From: Aquisalinus luteolus
GTDB lineage: Bacteria > Pseudomonadota > Alphaproteobacteria > Caulobacterales > Parvularculaceae
DNA length: 64,000 nucleotides
Direction of reading: 5' to 3'
NCBI RefSeq assembly: GCF_009712425.2
Contig: NZ_VCJR02000004.1
Coordinates: 101,144-165,143 of the forward strand
The position numbers and the translations under genes are program-made. This document shows positions 36,470 through 46,367 of this stretch, piece after piece. The first letter of the stretch is position 1. Every line of letters begins with the position of its first letter. A model generated the notes under the pieces. The model had not been told where the DNA came from, searched no databases, and was given only the letters and a program-made list of their open reading frames with translations.

Positions 36470-37477
36470 ATGCCTCAGCCACGACTCGACAGCTTTCTGA
36501 CGGAAATTCGCGCCCTGGGGGAAGAAACCCGGCTGCGAATCGTCCTGTTGCTGTCACGCGGCGAACTGACCGTCTCCGAGCTGACCCAGATCCTGCAGCA
36601 GAGCCAGCCGCGTGTCTCGCGCCATGTGAACATCCTGGCCGATGGCGGGCTGGTGGAAGGGCACCGGGAGGGGGCGTGGGTGTTCTATCGCCTAAACCCG
36701 GCCTCCGTGCTGCTGGAAGGGCTGGAGGAAGTCCTGCCAGGCCTGCATCAGGGACGGGACGAGGTACTGGAACAGGACGGTGTGCGCCTGTCGGAGGTGA
36801 TGGCGGCCCGCGCGGCGGTGGCGGCCGACTTCTTCCAGCGAAATGCCGAAAGCTGGGAAAACCTGCGCAGGCTCCATACGCCTGAGTCTGATATCGAGCA
36901 AAAGATGCGTGAACTGGCCGGCGATGCGCCGGTTGAAAAGTTCATCGACCTTGGCACCGGCACGGGGCGCATGCTGATCGTCTTCCGGGACCTGTATGAG
37001 CAGGCCGTTGGCTATGACGTCTCTCGGGAAATGCTGGCCGTTGCCCGCACATTGCTGGGCGATGCCGGTGTCGATAACGCCCAGGTGCGTCAGGGCGATA
37101 TCTTCGATCTTGCGGATCAGGAGGGGAGTGCAGATTTCGTCTGTATTCACCATGTTTTGCATTTCCTTTCCGACCCGGTCGCGGCGGTGAAGGCGGCGCG
37201 CAAGCTGCTGCGCCCCGGCGGGCGCATGCTGGTTGTCGATTTCGCCCCGCACGGGCTGGAGCATCTGCGTGAGGACTATGCCCATCGCCGTCTCGGCTTT
37301 TCCGATGAGGATGCTGCCGACTGGGCAAAAGCCGCTGGTTTGGCTGTCTCCGGCAGCGAAACGCTGGCCCCCGGGGCGGACGAGCAGGACAGGCTGAGCG
37401 TGAAACTATGGCTGTTGAAGGCACCGCATGAATCCGGTGCGCAAGCGAAATATCTGAAAGAGAGTATCCATGTCTGA
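36470..37477 (+). CDS. ArsR-family regulator fused to a SAM-dependent methyltransferase domain
   Basis: 335 residues. A winged HTH of the ArsR type covers about residues 5-80 (LGEETRLRIVLLLSRGELTVSELTQIL, QPRVSRHVNIL). A class I methyltransferase domain follows, with motif I FIDLGTGTGRM at 158 and YDVSREML. Such fusions next to metF/metH in alphaproteobacteria are thought to be SahR-like sensors of S-adenosylhomocysteine, using the methyltransferase fold to bind it. The start at 36470 (MPQPRLDSF) is preferred since the upstream ATG is in the operator. The end overlaps metF by eight bases. Confidence 0.87.
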   Translation: MPQPRLDSFLTEIRALGEETRLRIVLLLSRGELTVSELTQILQQSQPRVSRHVNILADGGLVEGHREGAWVFYRLNPASVLLEGLEEVLPGLHQGRDEVLEQDGVRLSEVMAARAAVAADFFQRNAESWENLRRLHTPESDIEQKMRELAGDAPVEKFIDLGTGTGRMLIVFRDLYEQAVGYDVSREMLAVARTLLGDAGVDNAQVRQGDIFDLADQEGSADFVCIHHVLHFLSDPVAAVKAARKLLRPGGRMLVVDFAPHGLEHLREDYAHRRLGFSDEDAADWAKAAGLAVSGSETLAPGADEQDRLSVKLWLLKAPHESGAQAKYLKESIHV

Positions 37478-38342
37478 CAAGCTGAAAATCAGCTTTGAAT
37501 TCTTTCCGCCCAAGACGGAAAAGATGAGCGAGCAATTGTGGAGCGCGATCGAGCAGCTGGTGCCGCTGGGACCGGACTTCGTTTCCGTGACCTATGGCGC
37601 CGGCGGATCGACGCGTGACCGGACGCACCAGACGGTGTCGCGCATTATCGAAGAAACCCATGTGCCCGTTGCTGCGCACCTGACCACGGTCAATGCCACG
37701 AAAGACGAGATCAACCAGGTACTCGACGATTACTGGAATGCGGGTGTACGCCATATCGTTGCCCTGCGCGGTGACCCTCCCGGCGGTGTCGGCGAGAAAT
37801 TCGAGGCGACTGAAGGCGGCTATTACAATGCCGCAGAGCTTGCCAAGGCGGCGACGGATCGCCATGGCTTCGAGGTCTCCGTGGGGTGTTACCCCGAGAA
37901 GCACCCGGAAAGCCCGGATTTTGCGCTCGATATCGAATTGCTGAAACAGAAAGTCGATGCCGGGGCGACGCGGGCAATCACCCAGTTCTTTTTCGATAAT
38001 GATTGCTATTTCCGCTATGTCGACATGGTGAGGAAGGCGGGGATCACCATTCCGATCGTGCCGGGCATCATGCCGGTGAACAATTTCGGCGCGCTGACCC
38101 GCATGGCCGGGCTTTGCGGGGCGACCATACCGGGGCGCATCGGGCGGATGTTCGAAAACCTCGATGACGACCCTGAAACGCGCGAGCTGGTCGCGGCGAC
38201 GCTGGCCGCAGAACAATGCCTCGACCTTGCCGAACACGGCATCGAGCATTTTCACTTCTATACGCTGAATCGCGCCAAGATGGCCTATGCGCTGAGCCAT
38301 ATGCTCGGTGTGCGCCCCAATTCCGGCAACAGTCAGGACTGA
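37470..38342 (+). CDS. metF: 5,10-methylenetetrahydrofolate reductase
   Basis: 290 residues. [42 protein letters not shown] and [13 protein letters not shown] are the standard MetF motifs. FAD-dependent reduction of methylene-THF to methyl-THF, the donor for MetH. Its start overlaps the regulator gene and its stop precedes metH by four bases, so all three form one operon. Confidence 0.95.
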   Translation: MSDKLKISFEFFPPKTEKMSEQLWSAIEQLVPLGPDFVSVTYGAGGSTRDRTHQTVSRIIEETHVPVAAHLTTVNATKDEINQVLDDYWNAGVRHIVALRGDPPGGVGEKFEATEGGYYNAAELAKAATDRHGFEVSVGCYPEKHPESPDFALDIELLKQKVDAGATRAITQFFFDNDCYFRYVDMVRKAGITIPIVPGIMPVNNFGALTRMAGLCGATIPGRIGRMFENLDDDPETRELVAATLAAEQCLDLAEHGIEHFHFYTLNRAKMAYALSHMLGVRPNSGNSQD

Positions 38343-38346
38343 TATA

Positions 38347-40986
38347 ATGCAACCGACTTTCGTCAATATCGGTGAACGCACCAACGTCACCGGGTCCGCC
38401 CGCTTTCGCAAGCTGATCAAGGACGGCGATTATGAAGCCGCCCTCGATGTTGCACGCCAGCAGGTCGAGAACGGCGCCCAGATCATCGACGTGAACATGG
38501 ATGAGGGGATGCTGGATGGCGTCGAGGCGATGCGCACCTTCCTGCGCCTGATCGCGTCGGAACCCGATATCAGCCGTGTACCGATCATGATCGATAGCTC
38601 CAAATGGGAAGTGATCGAGGAAGGGTTGAAAAACGTCCAGGGCAAGGCGATCGTCAACTCCATCTCGCTGAAGGAAGGCGAGGAGGAGTTCCTGTCCCAT
38701 GCCCGCAAGATCATGCGATATGGCGCGGCCACGGTTGTCATGGCGTTCGACGAGGACGGGCAGGCCGACACCGAGGACCGGAAGTTCGAGATCTGCAAAC
38801 GATCCTATGATCTGCTGGTCAATAACGGCTTCCCGGCGGAAGACATCATCTTCGATCCGAACATCTTTGCGGTGGCGACCGGCATCGAGGAGCATGACAA
38901 TTACGCTGTCGATTTCATCGAGGCGACACGGCGGATAAAGGAAAACCTTCCGCATGCCCGCGTATCGGGCGGTGTGTCCAACATCTCCTTCTCTTTCCGT
39001 GGCAATGAGGCCGTACGCGAGGCGATGCATTCGGTGTTTCTCTATCATGCCATTCAGGCGGGCATGGATATGGGGATCGTCAATGCCGGGCAGCTGGCGA
39101 TCTATGACGATATCGAAAAGGAACTGCGCGAGCTGGTCGAGGATGTGATCCTGAACCGCCGAAAGGGCGCGACCGATGCGCTGCTGGAGCGAGCCGACCG
39201 CTACAAGGGCGAAGGCGGCAAGAAGCGCGAGGAAGACCTGAGCTGGCGCGAGCAGCCGGTCGAAAAGCGGATCGAGCATGCGCTGGTAAAAGGCATCACC
39301 CAGTACATCATCGAGGACACGGAAGAGGCGCGGCAGAAACTGGACCGGCCCCTTTATGTGATCGAAGGGCCGCTGATGGATGGCATGAACATCGTTGGCG
39401 ACCTGTTCGGTGCGGGCAAGATGTTCCTGCCGCAGGTGGTCAAGTCCGCCCGCGTCATGAAGCAGGCCGTCGCCTATCTCGAACCCTATATGGAAAAAGA
39501 GAAGGAAGAGCAGGGACTGGCCCAGGCACAGGCGAAGGGCAAGGTGCTGATGGCGACGGTGAAGGGCGATGTGCACGATATCGGCAAGAACATTGTCGGC
39601 GTCGTTCTTCAGTGTAACAACTATGAAGTCATCGACCTCGGCGTGATGGTGCCGGCGGACAGGATTCTCGAGGAGGCGAAAAAGCACGATGTCGATATCA
39701 TCGGCCTGTCGGGCCTGATCACGCCGTCGCTGGACGAGATGGTGAATGTGGCCAGGGAGATGAAGCGGATCGGTCTGGATATCCCGCTGCTGATCGGCGG
39801 GGCGACGACGTCCAAGGCGCATACGGCGGTCAAGATCGAACCGAATTACGAGCATGGCGTGATCTATGTCACAGATGCCAGCCGTGCGGTGGGTGTCGTA
39901 TCCACTCTGCTGTCGGAAGAACGCAAGCCTGATTATCTGACCGGTATTCGCGATGAATATGAGAAGGTGCGCGACAGCTATTCCAAGCGTCAGCAGACGG
40001 ATAATCGCGTGCCGATCGCCAAGGCGCGGGACAACCGCGTGGAGATCGACTGGGCAGGCTATGAGCCGCCCAAGCCGAGTTTCACCGGCGTGAAGGCCTT
40101 CTGCGACTATGACCTCAAAGAGCTGGCCGAGTATATCGACTGGTCGCCCTTCTTTGCGTCATGGGATTTGCATGGCCGCTATCCGGCGATCCTGGAGGAC
40201 GACAAGGTGGGCGAGGCGGCCCGCGACCTTTTCGAAGAAGCGAAGAAGATGCTGGAAAAGGTCATCGAGGAGAAATGGTTCACCGCCCATGGCGTGATCG
40301 GTTTCTGGCCGGCGCAATCGGTCGGCGACGATATCATTCTCTATGAGGATGAATCTTGCGAGACGCAGATCGCGGCGTTCCACGGCCTGCGCCAGCAGAT
40401 GGAAAAACGCTCCGGCCAGCCGAATTATTGCCTGTCGGATTTCGTCGCGCCGAAGGACAGCGGCAAGGTCGATTATCTCGGCGCGTTTGCCGTTACCGCC
40501 GGCCACAATGAAGACGAGGTCTCGCAGAAATTCGCCAAGGCGGGAGACAATTATTCCTCGATCATGGCATCGGCGCTCGCCGACCGGCTGGCCGAAGCCT
40601 TTGCCGAGGCGATGCATGCGAAGGTGCGGCGTGAGCTGTGGGGCTATGCCGCCGATGAGGGCCTCGATAACCAGGCGCTGATCGAGGAGAAATATCAGGG
40701 TATTCGCCCGGCGCCCGGCTATCCGGCCCAGCCCGATCACACCGAGAAGGAAACGCTGTTCCGCCTGCTTAATGCGGAAGAGAATGCCGGGATGGAGCTG
40801 ACCGAGAGTTTCGCGATGATGCCGGGGGCATCCGTTTCCGGCATCTATTTCAGCCACCCGCAGTCGGTCTATTTCGGCGTCGGCAAGGTCGCCCGCGACC
40901 AGGTCGAGGACTATGCCAAACGCAAGGGCAGGCCGGTGGCTGACATGGAAAAATGGCTCTCGCCGATCCTCGGCTACGAACCCTGA
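38347..40986 (+). CDS. metH: Methionine synthase MetH lacking the homocysteine-binding domain (split type)
   Basis: 879 residues against about 1200 for a complete MetH. It begins directly at the pterin-binding domain ([13 protein letters not shown], residues 4-16). The cobalamin domain has D408-x-H410-x-x-G413 ([11 protein letters not shown]), preceded by the four-helix cap. The C-terminal AdoMet reactivation domain (about 580-879) is present ([11 protein letters not shown]). The zinc/homocysteine domain, with its GGCCGT-type cysteine motif, is absent, and no gene for it lies between metF and metH. It must work with a separate homocysteine methyltransferase encoded elsewhere. The ATG at 38347 is set by the conserved block. 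Confidence 0.92.
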   Translation: MQPTFVNIGERTNVTGSARFRKLIKDGDYEAALDVARQQVENGAQIIDVNMDEGMLDGVEAMRTFLRLIASEPDISRVPIMIDSSKWEVIEEGLKNVQGKAIVNSISLKEGEEEFLSHARKIMRYGAATVVMAFDEDGQADTEDRKFEICKRSYDLLVNNGFPAEDIIFDPNIFAVATGIEEHDNYAVDFIEATRRIKENLPHARVSGGVSNISFSFRGNEAVREAMHSVFLYHAIQAGMDMGIVNAGQLAIYDDIEKELRELVEDVILNRRKGATDALLERADRYKGEGGKKREEDLSWREQPVEKRIEHALVKGITQYIIEDTEEARQKLDRPLYVIEGPLMDGMNIVGDLFGAGKMFLPQVVKSARVMKQAVAYLEPYMEKEKEEQGLAQAQAKGKVLMATVKGDVHDIGKNIVGVVLQCNNYEVIDLGVMVPADRILEEAKKHDVDIIGLSGLITPSLDEMVNVAREMKRIGLDIPLLIGGATTSKAHTAVKIEPNYEHGVIYVTDASRAVGVVSTLLSEERKPDYLTGIRDEYEKVRDSYSKRQQTDNRVPIAKARDNRVEIDWAGYEPPKPSFTGVKAFCDYDLKELAEYIDWSPFFASWDLHGRYPAILEDDKVGEAARDLFEEAKKMLEKVIEEKWFTAHGVIGFWPAQSVGDDIILYEDESCETQIAAFHGLRQQMEKRSGQPNYCLSDFVAPKDSGKVDYLGAFAVTAGHNEDEVSQKFAKAGDNYSSIMASALADRLAEAFAEAMHAKVRRELWGYAADEGLDNQALIEEKYQGIRPAPGYPAQPDHTEKETLFRLLNAEENAGMELTESFAMMPGASVSGIYFSHPQSVYFGVGKVARDQVEDYAKRKGRPVADMEKWLSPILGYEP

Positions 40987-41048
40987 TAATTTGGTAAAGT
41001 GTGGCCGGCTCCCCCGCTTGAGCCCGGCCCCTGAAGCGAACCAGTGGC

Positions 41049-41135
41049 TTAAAAGCCGCCGGTCAGAAAGATGGCGGCCATCATGACGACCGCGCCGAAA
41101 AGTGCCCCACCCACAAGGCAGCTGATCTCCGTCAT
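41049..41135 (-). CDS. Possible 28-residue membrane peptide
   Basis: MTEISCLVGGALFGAVVMMA plus AIFLTGGF would form one membrane helix. AAAGGG lies about ten bases before the ATG. It lies in the 478-base gap between metH and the TerB/J-domain gene. Short length means it could arise by chance. Confidence 0.35.
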   Translation of the reverse strand: MTEISCLVGGALFGAVVMMAAIFLTGGF

Positions 41136-41253
41136 ATCCCCAATACCCTTTGCTGGTGGCTAGACTAAAGAGACGCAACAATTGCGTCTGAAGCTGAGCA
41201 GAAAAAAAAGGGCTTGAGAATAGGCCGTGTAGGCACCCCTGCGCATCCCTTGC

Positions 41254-41270
41254 GCTTATCGTCGATAAGC
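41254..41270. promoter_or_regulatory. 17-base palindrome upstream of the TerB/J-domain gene
   Basis: GCTTATCG (41254-41261) and CGATAAGC (41263-41270) around a single T. Symmetry of this kind suits a dimeric regulator. It lies about 200 bases before the gene, in AT-richer DNA. Confidence 0.35.
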
Positions 41271-41464
41271 CATTGTTATCAGGTGGCGAAAAAATTTCAC
41301 AAAACTGTGGAAAACTCGAGATTCACAAAAAGTATCAAAAGCATGATCGGGCAAGGGCTGACTCCTGTCGCGCCTTCGTCGCAATGAGCACGCAGAAAGT
41401 CACGATGCGCCGCGCGTGAAAAGTTTTTCTGGCCCGTAGCGGATGGCTTCGCTATGGAAAAATC

Positions 41465-42157
41465 ATGACCTTGTGGCAACGCATACAGCAGTTCCTTGAA
41501 GAGGCGCGGGAGCGCACGCTCGGCGCCGTGATGGACGCCATACGCGCACGCAAGGCGCGGCGGGACGCGGCGGTGTTCTCCATCGCGCTGATCGCGCTGT
41601 CGGCGAAGATGGCCAAGGCGGACGGCTTCGTGACCGACGAGGAGGTCGTCGCCTTTGGTGATTTCTTTGCCTTCCCGCCGGAAGAGGCGAGCAAGGTGCG
41701 TATGGTTTATAACCTCGCACAGGAAGACGTTGCCGGGTTCGATCTCTATGCCAGGCAGGTCGGCGAGCTGTTCGGCGACGAACCGACGATCCTCGAAGAC
41801 GTGCTCGACTGCCTGTTCCATATCGCGCTTGCCGACGGTGTGATGCATCCGCGCGAAATGGAATTGCTGCGCGAAGCGGCAGAGGCGTTTTCGATCAGCC
41901 CGGCGCAATGGCGCCGCATCAGCGCCGCGCATCTGGGGGCGGACAAGGACGACCCTTACGCTGTCCTCGGCCTGTCTCATGATGTATCTGATGCAGAGCT
42001 GAAAAAGGCCTATTACAAGCTGGTCAAGGATACCCACCCTGACACGCTGATTGCCCGCGGCGTGCCGGCGGAACTCGTGAAGATTTCCGAAGGCCGGATG
42101 GCAGCGATCAATACCGCCTATGAAAAGGCGGTTGCCGAGCGCAAGGCTGCCGTCTAG
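41465..42157 (+). CDS. TerB/J-domain co-chaperone (DjlA-like)
   Basis: 230 residues. N-terminal TerB-like helical domain (SIALIALSAKMAKADGFVTDEEVVAF and IALADGVMHPREM, acidic metal-binding type) and a C-terminal J domain (DPYAVLGLSHDVSDAELKKAYYKL, then the HPD motif in TH-PDT at about residue 189). It presumably stimulates DnaK. Unlike E. coli DjlA it has no N-terminal membrane helix. The AmpD-like amidase lies 1.3 kb downstream, an arrangement recalled from other alphaproteobacteria. Confidence 0.87.
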   Translation: MTLWQRIQQFLEEARERTLGAVMDAIRARKARRDAAVFSIALIALSAKMAKADGFVTDEEVVAFGDFFAFPPEEASKVRMVYNLAQEDVAGFDLYARQVGELFGDEPTILEDVLDCLFHIALADGVMHPREMELLREAAEAFSISPAQWRRISAAHLGADKDDPYAVLGLSHDVSDAELKKAYYKLVKDTHPDTLIARGVPAELVKISEGRMAAINTAYEKAVAERKAAV

Positions 42158-42270
42158 CCATCAGTCCGGCGATCACCCGCTTGTGTCCTTCATGCATCCT
42201 TGCCCATGGTTAATTCTGGCCCATGTTGAATGTGCTGGATAATTCGAACGGCGAGTGATTAAATAACCCC

Positions 42271-42495
42271 ATGAACAGTGCACCGGTAACCCGTCAGTCC
42301 CTTTCCGCAACGGATCTCGCGAAGAAAGCCGCCAGCGGTCTTATGGATGTCGTATTGTTCGTCGTCGTGTTGTGCTTTACCGGCGTCGCCATGATCGCCG
42401 TTGCCATCGTCGCGCCGCTCGCCGTCGGCATCTCCGCCCTGATCGGCCGCCATCGCGACACGCGATCCAGCTGGAAACGCGTCAAGGCCAGCTAG
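42271..42495 (+). CDS. Small membrane protein of unknown function
   Basis: 74 residues with one or two membrane helices in residues 27-59 (MDVVLFVVVLCFTGVAMIAV). A charged N-terminal part and basic C-terminal tail (RHRDTRSSWKRVKAS) flank it. No family name is recognised. It is isolated by about 100 bases on each side. Codon use is like that of neighbours. Confidence 0.6.
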   Translation: MNSAPVTRQSLSATDLAKKAASGLMDVVLFVVVLCFTGVAMIAVAIVAPLAVGISALIGRHRDTRSSWKRVKAS

Positions 42496-42592
42496 CCAGA
42501 GTTTCTCTCATCGTCATAAGGAATAGTGACTGGCAGATCGTGCCAGCTCACCCTATGGTCCGGCTTCCGATAAATGAGGGAAGGCAGGGGAC

Positions 42593-43495
42593 ATGCCCGC
42601 GCGCGAACTGATCATGCTGGTGGCGATGTGCCTTGTCTGGGGGCTGCATCTGGTCGTCATTCGCGCGACGACAAACCAGTTCGTCGATCCGATCTTCTAT
42701 GCCGCCTGCCGGATGACGCTGGTCGCGATCATCCTCTCGCCGCTCTTGCGCATCCACCATGGCCAGATGAAGCGCATCGCCATCGCCGGGCTGTGTCTCG
42801 GCGGGCTGAACTATGCGCTGATGTTTACCGGCTTTGCCCATGCCTCGGCCTCCGTCGGGGCGATGGTGATGGAGCTGTATGTACCCATCACCGTGCTGAT
42901 GGCCGTGCTGGTGCTGAAGGAGCGGATCGGCGTGCCGCGCATTGCCGGTATCCTCATAGCCATTGCCGGGGTCGGGCTGATCGCGCTGTCGCAGGAAAGC
43001 GATGGCGATACGTCCATGTTAGGGGTCGCGCTGCTTGTCGCGGCGATGGCCTCCGAAGCGACGGGGGCAATCATCGTGAAGAAGATCGAAGGGGTGAAGC
43101 CGCTGGAACTGCTCGGCTGGTTCGCGATCTTCGGCTCGGTCTTCCTGTGGACCGCGACGCTGACGCTGGAGCGCGACCAGATGGCCGTGCTGACGGGGGA
43201 GAATATCTGGCCGTTTCTGGCGGCGCTGTCCTTTACCGTGTTCGGGGCGTCAATGTTCGGGCATACGACCTATTACTGGCTGATCCAGCGTCTGCCGGTG
43301 AACCAGGTGTCGTCCTCGACGCTGCTGGCGACGGTGATCGCCGTGGCGGGCGGCGTGTTCATTCTCGGTGAGCCGGTGACGTGGCAGTTTATTGTCGGCG
43401 GGCTGATGACGCTTGGCGGGGTCGGGGTTATCCTGATCCGGACGAAAGACAAGCAGGGGCCGCCATCGGCGACCATCGCCCCGATTGAGAACTAG
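42593..43495 (+). CDS. EamA-family (DMT) transporter
   Basis: 300 residues, ten hydrophobic helices in two homologous halves (MLVAMCLVWGLHLVVI and LLVAAMASEATGAIIV begin the halves). The family exports amino acids and other small metabolites; the substrate here is unknown. GGCAGGGG precedes the ATG. The AmpD gene follows after nine bases, so the two may be co-transcribed. Confidence 0.88.
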   Translation: MPARELIMLVAMCLVWGLHLVVIRATTNQFVDPIFYAACRMTLVAIILSPLLRIHHGQMKRIAIAGLCLGGLNYALMFTGFAHASASVGAMVMELYVPITVLMAVLVLKERIGVPRIAGILIAIAGVGLIALSQESDGDTSMLGVALLVAAMASEATGAIIVKKIEGVKPLELLGWFAIFGSVFLWTATLTLERDQMAVLTGENIWPFLAALSFTVFGASMFGHTTYYWLIQRLPVNQVSSSTLLATVIAVAGGVFILGEPVTWQFIVGGLMTLGGVGVILIRTKDKQGPPSATIAPIEN

Positions 43496-43504
43496 GATGA
43501 CCGC

Positions 43505-44200
43505 ATGAGCCTGACGATCAATAGAGACCATCGCTCGCCGAACCATGATGAGCGCGGTGAAAAGATCGACATGATCGTGCTGCATTATACGGGTATGGAA
43601 AGCGGACCGGCGGCGCTGGCGCGGCTGTGCGACAGCGAAGCGAGGGTCAGCGCCCATTACCTGGTCGAGGAAGATGGCGCGGTGTTCGCGCTGGTCGACG
43701 AGGGCCGGCGCGCCTGGCATGCCGGCCTGTCGCACTGGCAGGGACGGGACAATGTGAATGGCTGCTCGGTCGGCATCGAGATCGTCAATCCCGGCCATGA
43801 ATGGGGTTATCGCAAGTTTCCCGGCGTGCAGAGCGATGCGGTGGTAGCGCTGGTGACCGAGATCGTCGCGCGCCATGGCGTGCCGGCCTCCCGCGTTGTC
43901 GGCCACAGCGATGTCGCGCCTGAGCGCAAGGAAGACCCGGGCGAGCTGTTCCCCTGGCACAAGCTGTCGCGGCCCGGTCTGGCGCTTGCCTCCATCGACC
44001 CGGCGCTGCCTTTGCCGGAGGAGCTGCCGGATTATGCCGCGGCGATCACCATGCTGCGGGAGATCGGCTATGGCTTTCGCGATGGCCATCCGGTGGCGGC
44101 CGTTCTCGCCTTCCAGCGGCGCTTTTTGCCGGGCCAGATGGGGCAGGGGCTGAACCCGCAGACGCGGGCTGCCGTAGCGCGCGTTCACGCACAGCTTTAA
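43505..44200 (+). CDS. ampD: N-acetylmuramoyl-L-alanine amidase, AmpD type
   Basis: 231 residues, Amidase_2 domain. IDMIVLHYTGM holds the first zinc His (residue about 22), RRAWHAGLSHWQG the substrate motif and VVGHSDVAPERKEDPGELFPW the last zinc ligand and catalytic Lys. A C-terminal peptidoglycan-binding-like helix pair is at about 180-230. With no signal peptide it would act in the cytoplasm on anhydro-muropeptides (cell-wall recycling). The product is larger than classical AmpD because of the C-terminal extension. Confidence 0.87.
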   Translation: MSLTINRDHRSPNHDERGEKIDMIVLHYTGMESGPAALARLCDSEARVSAHYLVEEDGAVFALVDEGRRAWHAGLSHWQGRDNVNGCSVGIEIVNPGHEWGYRKFPGVQSDAVVALVTEIVARHGVPASRVVGHSDVAPERKEDPGELFPWHKLSRPGLALASIDPALPLPEELPDYAAAITMLREIGYGFRDGHPVAAVLAFQRRFLPGQMGQGLNPQTRAAVARVHAQL

Positions 44201-44292
44201 CTCAGGTCCCACGCGGTTAATGAAGTCTTGCCGATAAACCCTTCATGGCAAACGAAAAATTTACCATGTGCCTCTAGCGTCATCCTCAACGA

Positions 44293-44383
44293 CCGGCGAA
44301 AAACAAGCGCCGGAAGTGGGGTGACCTGTGTGCAAGCGGGTCTAGGGGTGAAGACCCGCCGCGCCAGAGGCCGGCGGGTTTTT
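44293..44383 (+). terminator. Competing hairpins ending in a terminator, upstream of mnmA
   Basis: Three hairpins: CCGGCG/CGCCGG (44293-44313), GCGGGTCT/AGACCCGC (44336-44359) and ACCCGCCG/CGGCGGGT (44354-44379) followed by TTTTT. The last two share 44354-44359 and cannot form together. That is the layout of an attenuator, or of a small RNA with a terminator. No gene ends near enough (ampD ends at 44200) to need it obviously. Confidence 0.55.
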
Positions 44384-44448
44384 CATTGCGCGACTGGCCG
44401 CCAGCGCGGCACTGGCGTTATGACGCCAAAACCCTTATATGCGCGGCC

Positions 44449-45621
44449 ATGAGTAATGTTCTGGACAAGACGGATAATCTGGCGCTGACGCGCAGGGTGG
44501 CGGGCGAGCTCGACCTCGGCCTGCCCAAGGGCGCGCGCATCATCGTTGCCATGTCGGGCGGGGTTGATTCCTCCGTCACCGCGGCGCTGTGCCATTATGC
44601 GGGCTATGACGTCGTCGGCGTGACGCTGCAGCTTTACGACCATGGCGTCGCGATCCAGAAGAAAGGCGCGTGCTGTGCCGGGCAGGATATCCATGACGCC
44701 CGCCGCGTGGCCGAGGCGCTGGGCATTCCCCATTACGTGCTCGATTACGAGAACCGCTTTTCCGACGCGGTGATGGAAGATTTCGCCGATACCTATCTGG
44801 CCGGTGCAACGCCGATCCCCTGCGTGCGCTGCAATGAGCGGGTGAAGTTCAAGGATTTGCTGGAGACCGCCCGCGACCTTGGCGGCGCGGCGATGGCGAC
44901 CGGGCATTATATCGCCCGCGAGGTCGGCGAGAGCGGCAAGGCGGAACTGCGCCGGGCCGCCGATGCCGACCGCGACCAGAGCTATTTCCTGTTCACGACC
45001 ACGCAAGAGCAGCTGGACTTTTTGCGCTTTCCGCTAGGGCACCTGCCGAAGCCGGACGTGCGCGCCATTGCGGCGGAGCTGGGCCTTGTCGTTGCCGACA
45101 AGCCGGACAGCCAGGACATCTGCTTCGTGCCGGAGGGCAAATATACCTCCGTGGTCGAACGGTTGCGCCCCGGGGCGGCGGAGCCGGGCGAGATCGTCCA
45201 TGTCGACGGCACGGTGATGGGCACCCATCCGGGCGTTATTCACTACACGGTCGGCCAGCGCCGGGGTCTCGGAATTGCGACCGGCGATCCGCTCTACGTG
45301 GTCAAGCTCGATGCTGACAGGAAACAGGTTGTGGTCGGTCCGCGCGAGGCGCTGACGACCAAGGTGATCCATCTGAAGGACGCCAACTGGATCGGTGACG
45401 AGGCCGTGCCCGAAGGCGGCATGCGCGTCGCCGTCAAAGTGCGCTCGACCCGGCCGCCGGAAATCGCGACCCTGCGCCGCGATGGCGACAGGCTGTCCGT
45501 CGTGCTCGACGAACCGGAAGACGGCGTCTCCCCCGGTCAGGCCTGCGTGTTCTATACGCCCGATGAAGGCAACAGCCGCGTCCTCGGCGGCGGCTGGATC
45601 GCCTCGACGGAAGCGGCGTAA
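44449..45621 (+). CDS. mnmA: tRNA 2-thiouridylase MnmA
   Basis: 390 residues. PP-loop SGGVDSS at 36-42, catalytic Cys125 (IPCVRCN) and Cys225 ([10 protein letters not shown]), and a C-terminal beta-barrel ([24 protein letters not shown] type). It adds sulfur to U34 of tRNA-Lys, -Glu and -Gln. The start at 44449 (MSNVLDK) is the first ATG after the terminator-like element. Its TAA stop overlaps the next start as TAATG. Confidence 0.96.
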   Translation: MSNVLDKTDNLALTRRVAGELDLGLPKGARIIVAMSGGVDSSVTAALCHYAGYDVVGVTLQLYDHGVAIQKKGACCAGQDIHDARRVAEALGIPHYVLDYENRFSDAVMEDFADTYLAGATPIPCVRCNERVKFKDLLETARDLGGAAMATGHYIAREVGESGKAELRRAADADRDQSYFLFTTTQEQLDFLRFPLGHLPKPDVRAIAAELGLVVADKPDSQDICFVPEGKYTSVVERLRPGAAEPGEIVHVDGTVMGTHPGVIHYTVGQRRGLGIATGDPLYVVKLDADRKQVVVGPREALTTKVIHLKDANWIGDEAVPEGGMRVAVKVRSTRPPEIATLRRDGDRLSVVLDEPEDGVSPGQACVFYTPDEGNSRVLGGGWIASTEAA

Positions 45622-46226
45622 TGGCATCCATCGTTCTTTTTGATTTGGGCAATGTGCTGCTCGACTGGAGCCCCGTGCGTCTGTACACGGAGCTGATGGG
45701 CTCTCGGGAGAAGGCCGAGGAGTTCTGCGCGACTGTTACCACGATGGAATGGCATAGCGTGCATGATCGCGGTGTGCCCATGGCGGAGAATGCCCGCCGC
45801 CTCATCGAGAAGCACCCTGACCATGCCGAGCTGATCCATGCCTGGCGGATCGACTGGCTCGACATGTTCGACGGTTATGTCGACGGTGTCGATGATATTG
45901 TACGTGAGCTGAAGGGGGCGGGCGTGCCGCTTTATGCCCTGTCCAACATGCCGGCGGAGGTCTGGCCGGAAATGCTGGAAGAATTCCCCGTGCTGAAGGA
46001 GTTCCGCGACACGGTCATTTCCGCCGAGGAGAAGGTGATCAAGCCTGATCCGCGTATCTATCAGATATCGCTGGCGCGTATGGGCAATCCCGATCCGTCG
46101 GACGTGTTGTTCATCGACGACCGGCAGGACAATGTCGATGCGGCAATTGCAGTCGGCATGAAGGCCGTGCGATTTACCGATGCTAACACCTTTCGCGCTG
46201 CGCTGGGCGAGGCCGGGCTGCTCTAG
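45621..46226 (+). CDS. HAD superfamily hydrolase, YihX-like
   Basis: 201 residues. Motif I IVLFDLGNVLLDWSP (Asp nucleophile; the second Asp is replaced by Asn as in YihX-like proteins), motif II YALSNMPAE, motif III KVIKPDPRIYQ and motif IV VLFIDDRQDNVDAA. Probable phosphatase of a sugar phosphate such as glucose-1-phosphate. Start overlaps mnmA stop by one base, implying coupled translation. Confidence 0.87.
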   Translation: MASIVLFDLGNVLLDWSPVRLYTELMGSREKAEEFCATVTTMEWHSVHDRGVPMAENARRLIEKHPDHAELIHAWRIDWLDMFDGYVDGVDDIVRELKGAGVPLYALSNMPAEVWPEMLEEFPVLKEFRDTVISAEEKVIKPDPRIYQISLARMGNPDPSDVLFIDDRQDNVDAAIAVGMKAVRFTDANTFRAALGEAGLL

Positions 46227-46240
46227 GTCAGGCGTGCTGA

Positions 46241-46293
46241 CAAATCCTCGTACTTCGTGGGCTCCTTCGGAGCCACCTCAGTATGAGGATTTG
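46241..46293. repeat. Palindromic element with nested hairpin
   Basis: CAAATCCTC (46241-46249) and GAGGATTTG (46285-46293) enclose GGCTCC/GGAGCC. It directly precedes a second palindrome at 46308. Together they separate a + and a - strand gene and could end both transcripts. Confidence 0.6.
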
Positions 46294-46307
46294 TATTCCG
46301 CCAGCTT

Positions 46308-46353
46308 CCTCATCCTGAGGTGCCTCGCGTCAGCGAGGCCTCGAAGGACGGGG
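46308..46353. repeat. Alphaproteobacterial extragenic palindrome
   Basis: Starts CCTCATCCTGAGG and ends CTCGAAGGACGGGG with GCCTCGC/GCGAGGC in the core. This CATCCTGAGG...TCGAAGGA layout is a dispersed intergenic palindrome well known in alphaproteobacterial genomes. A single copy is seen here. Confidence 0.75.
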
Positions 46354-46367
46354 AAGCGTATAAGTGC

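Noticed and set aside
38068..39855. Open frame of 595 codons on the minus strand
   Set aside because: Antisense shadow of metF and metH.
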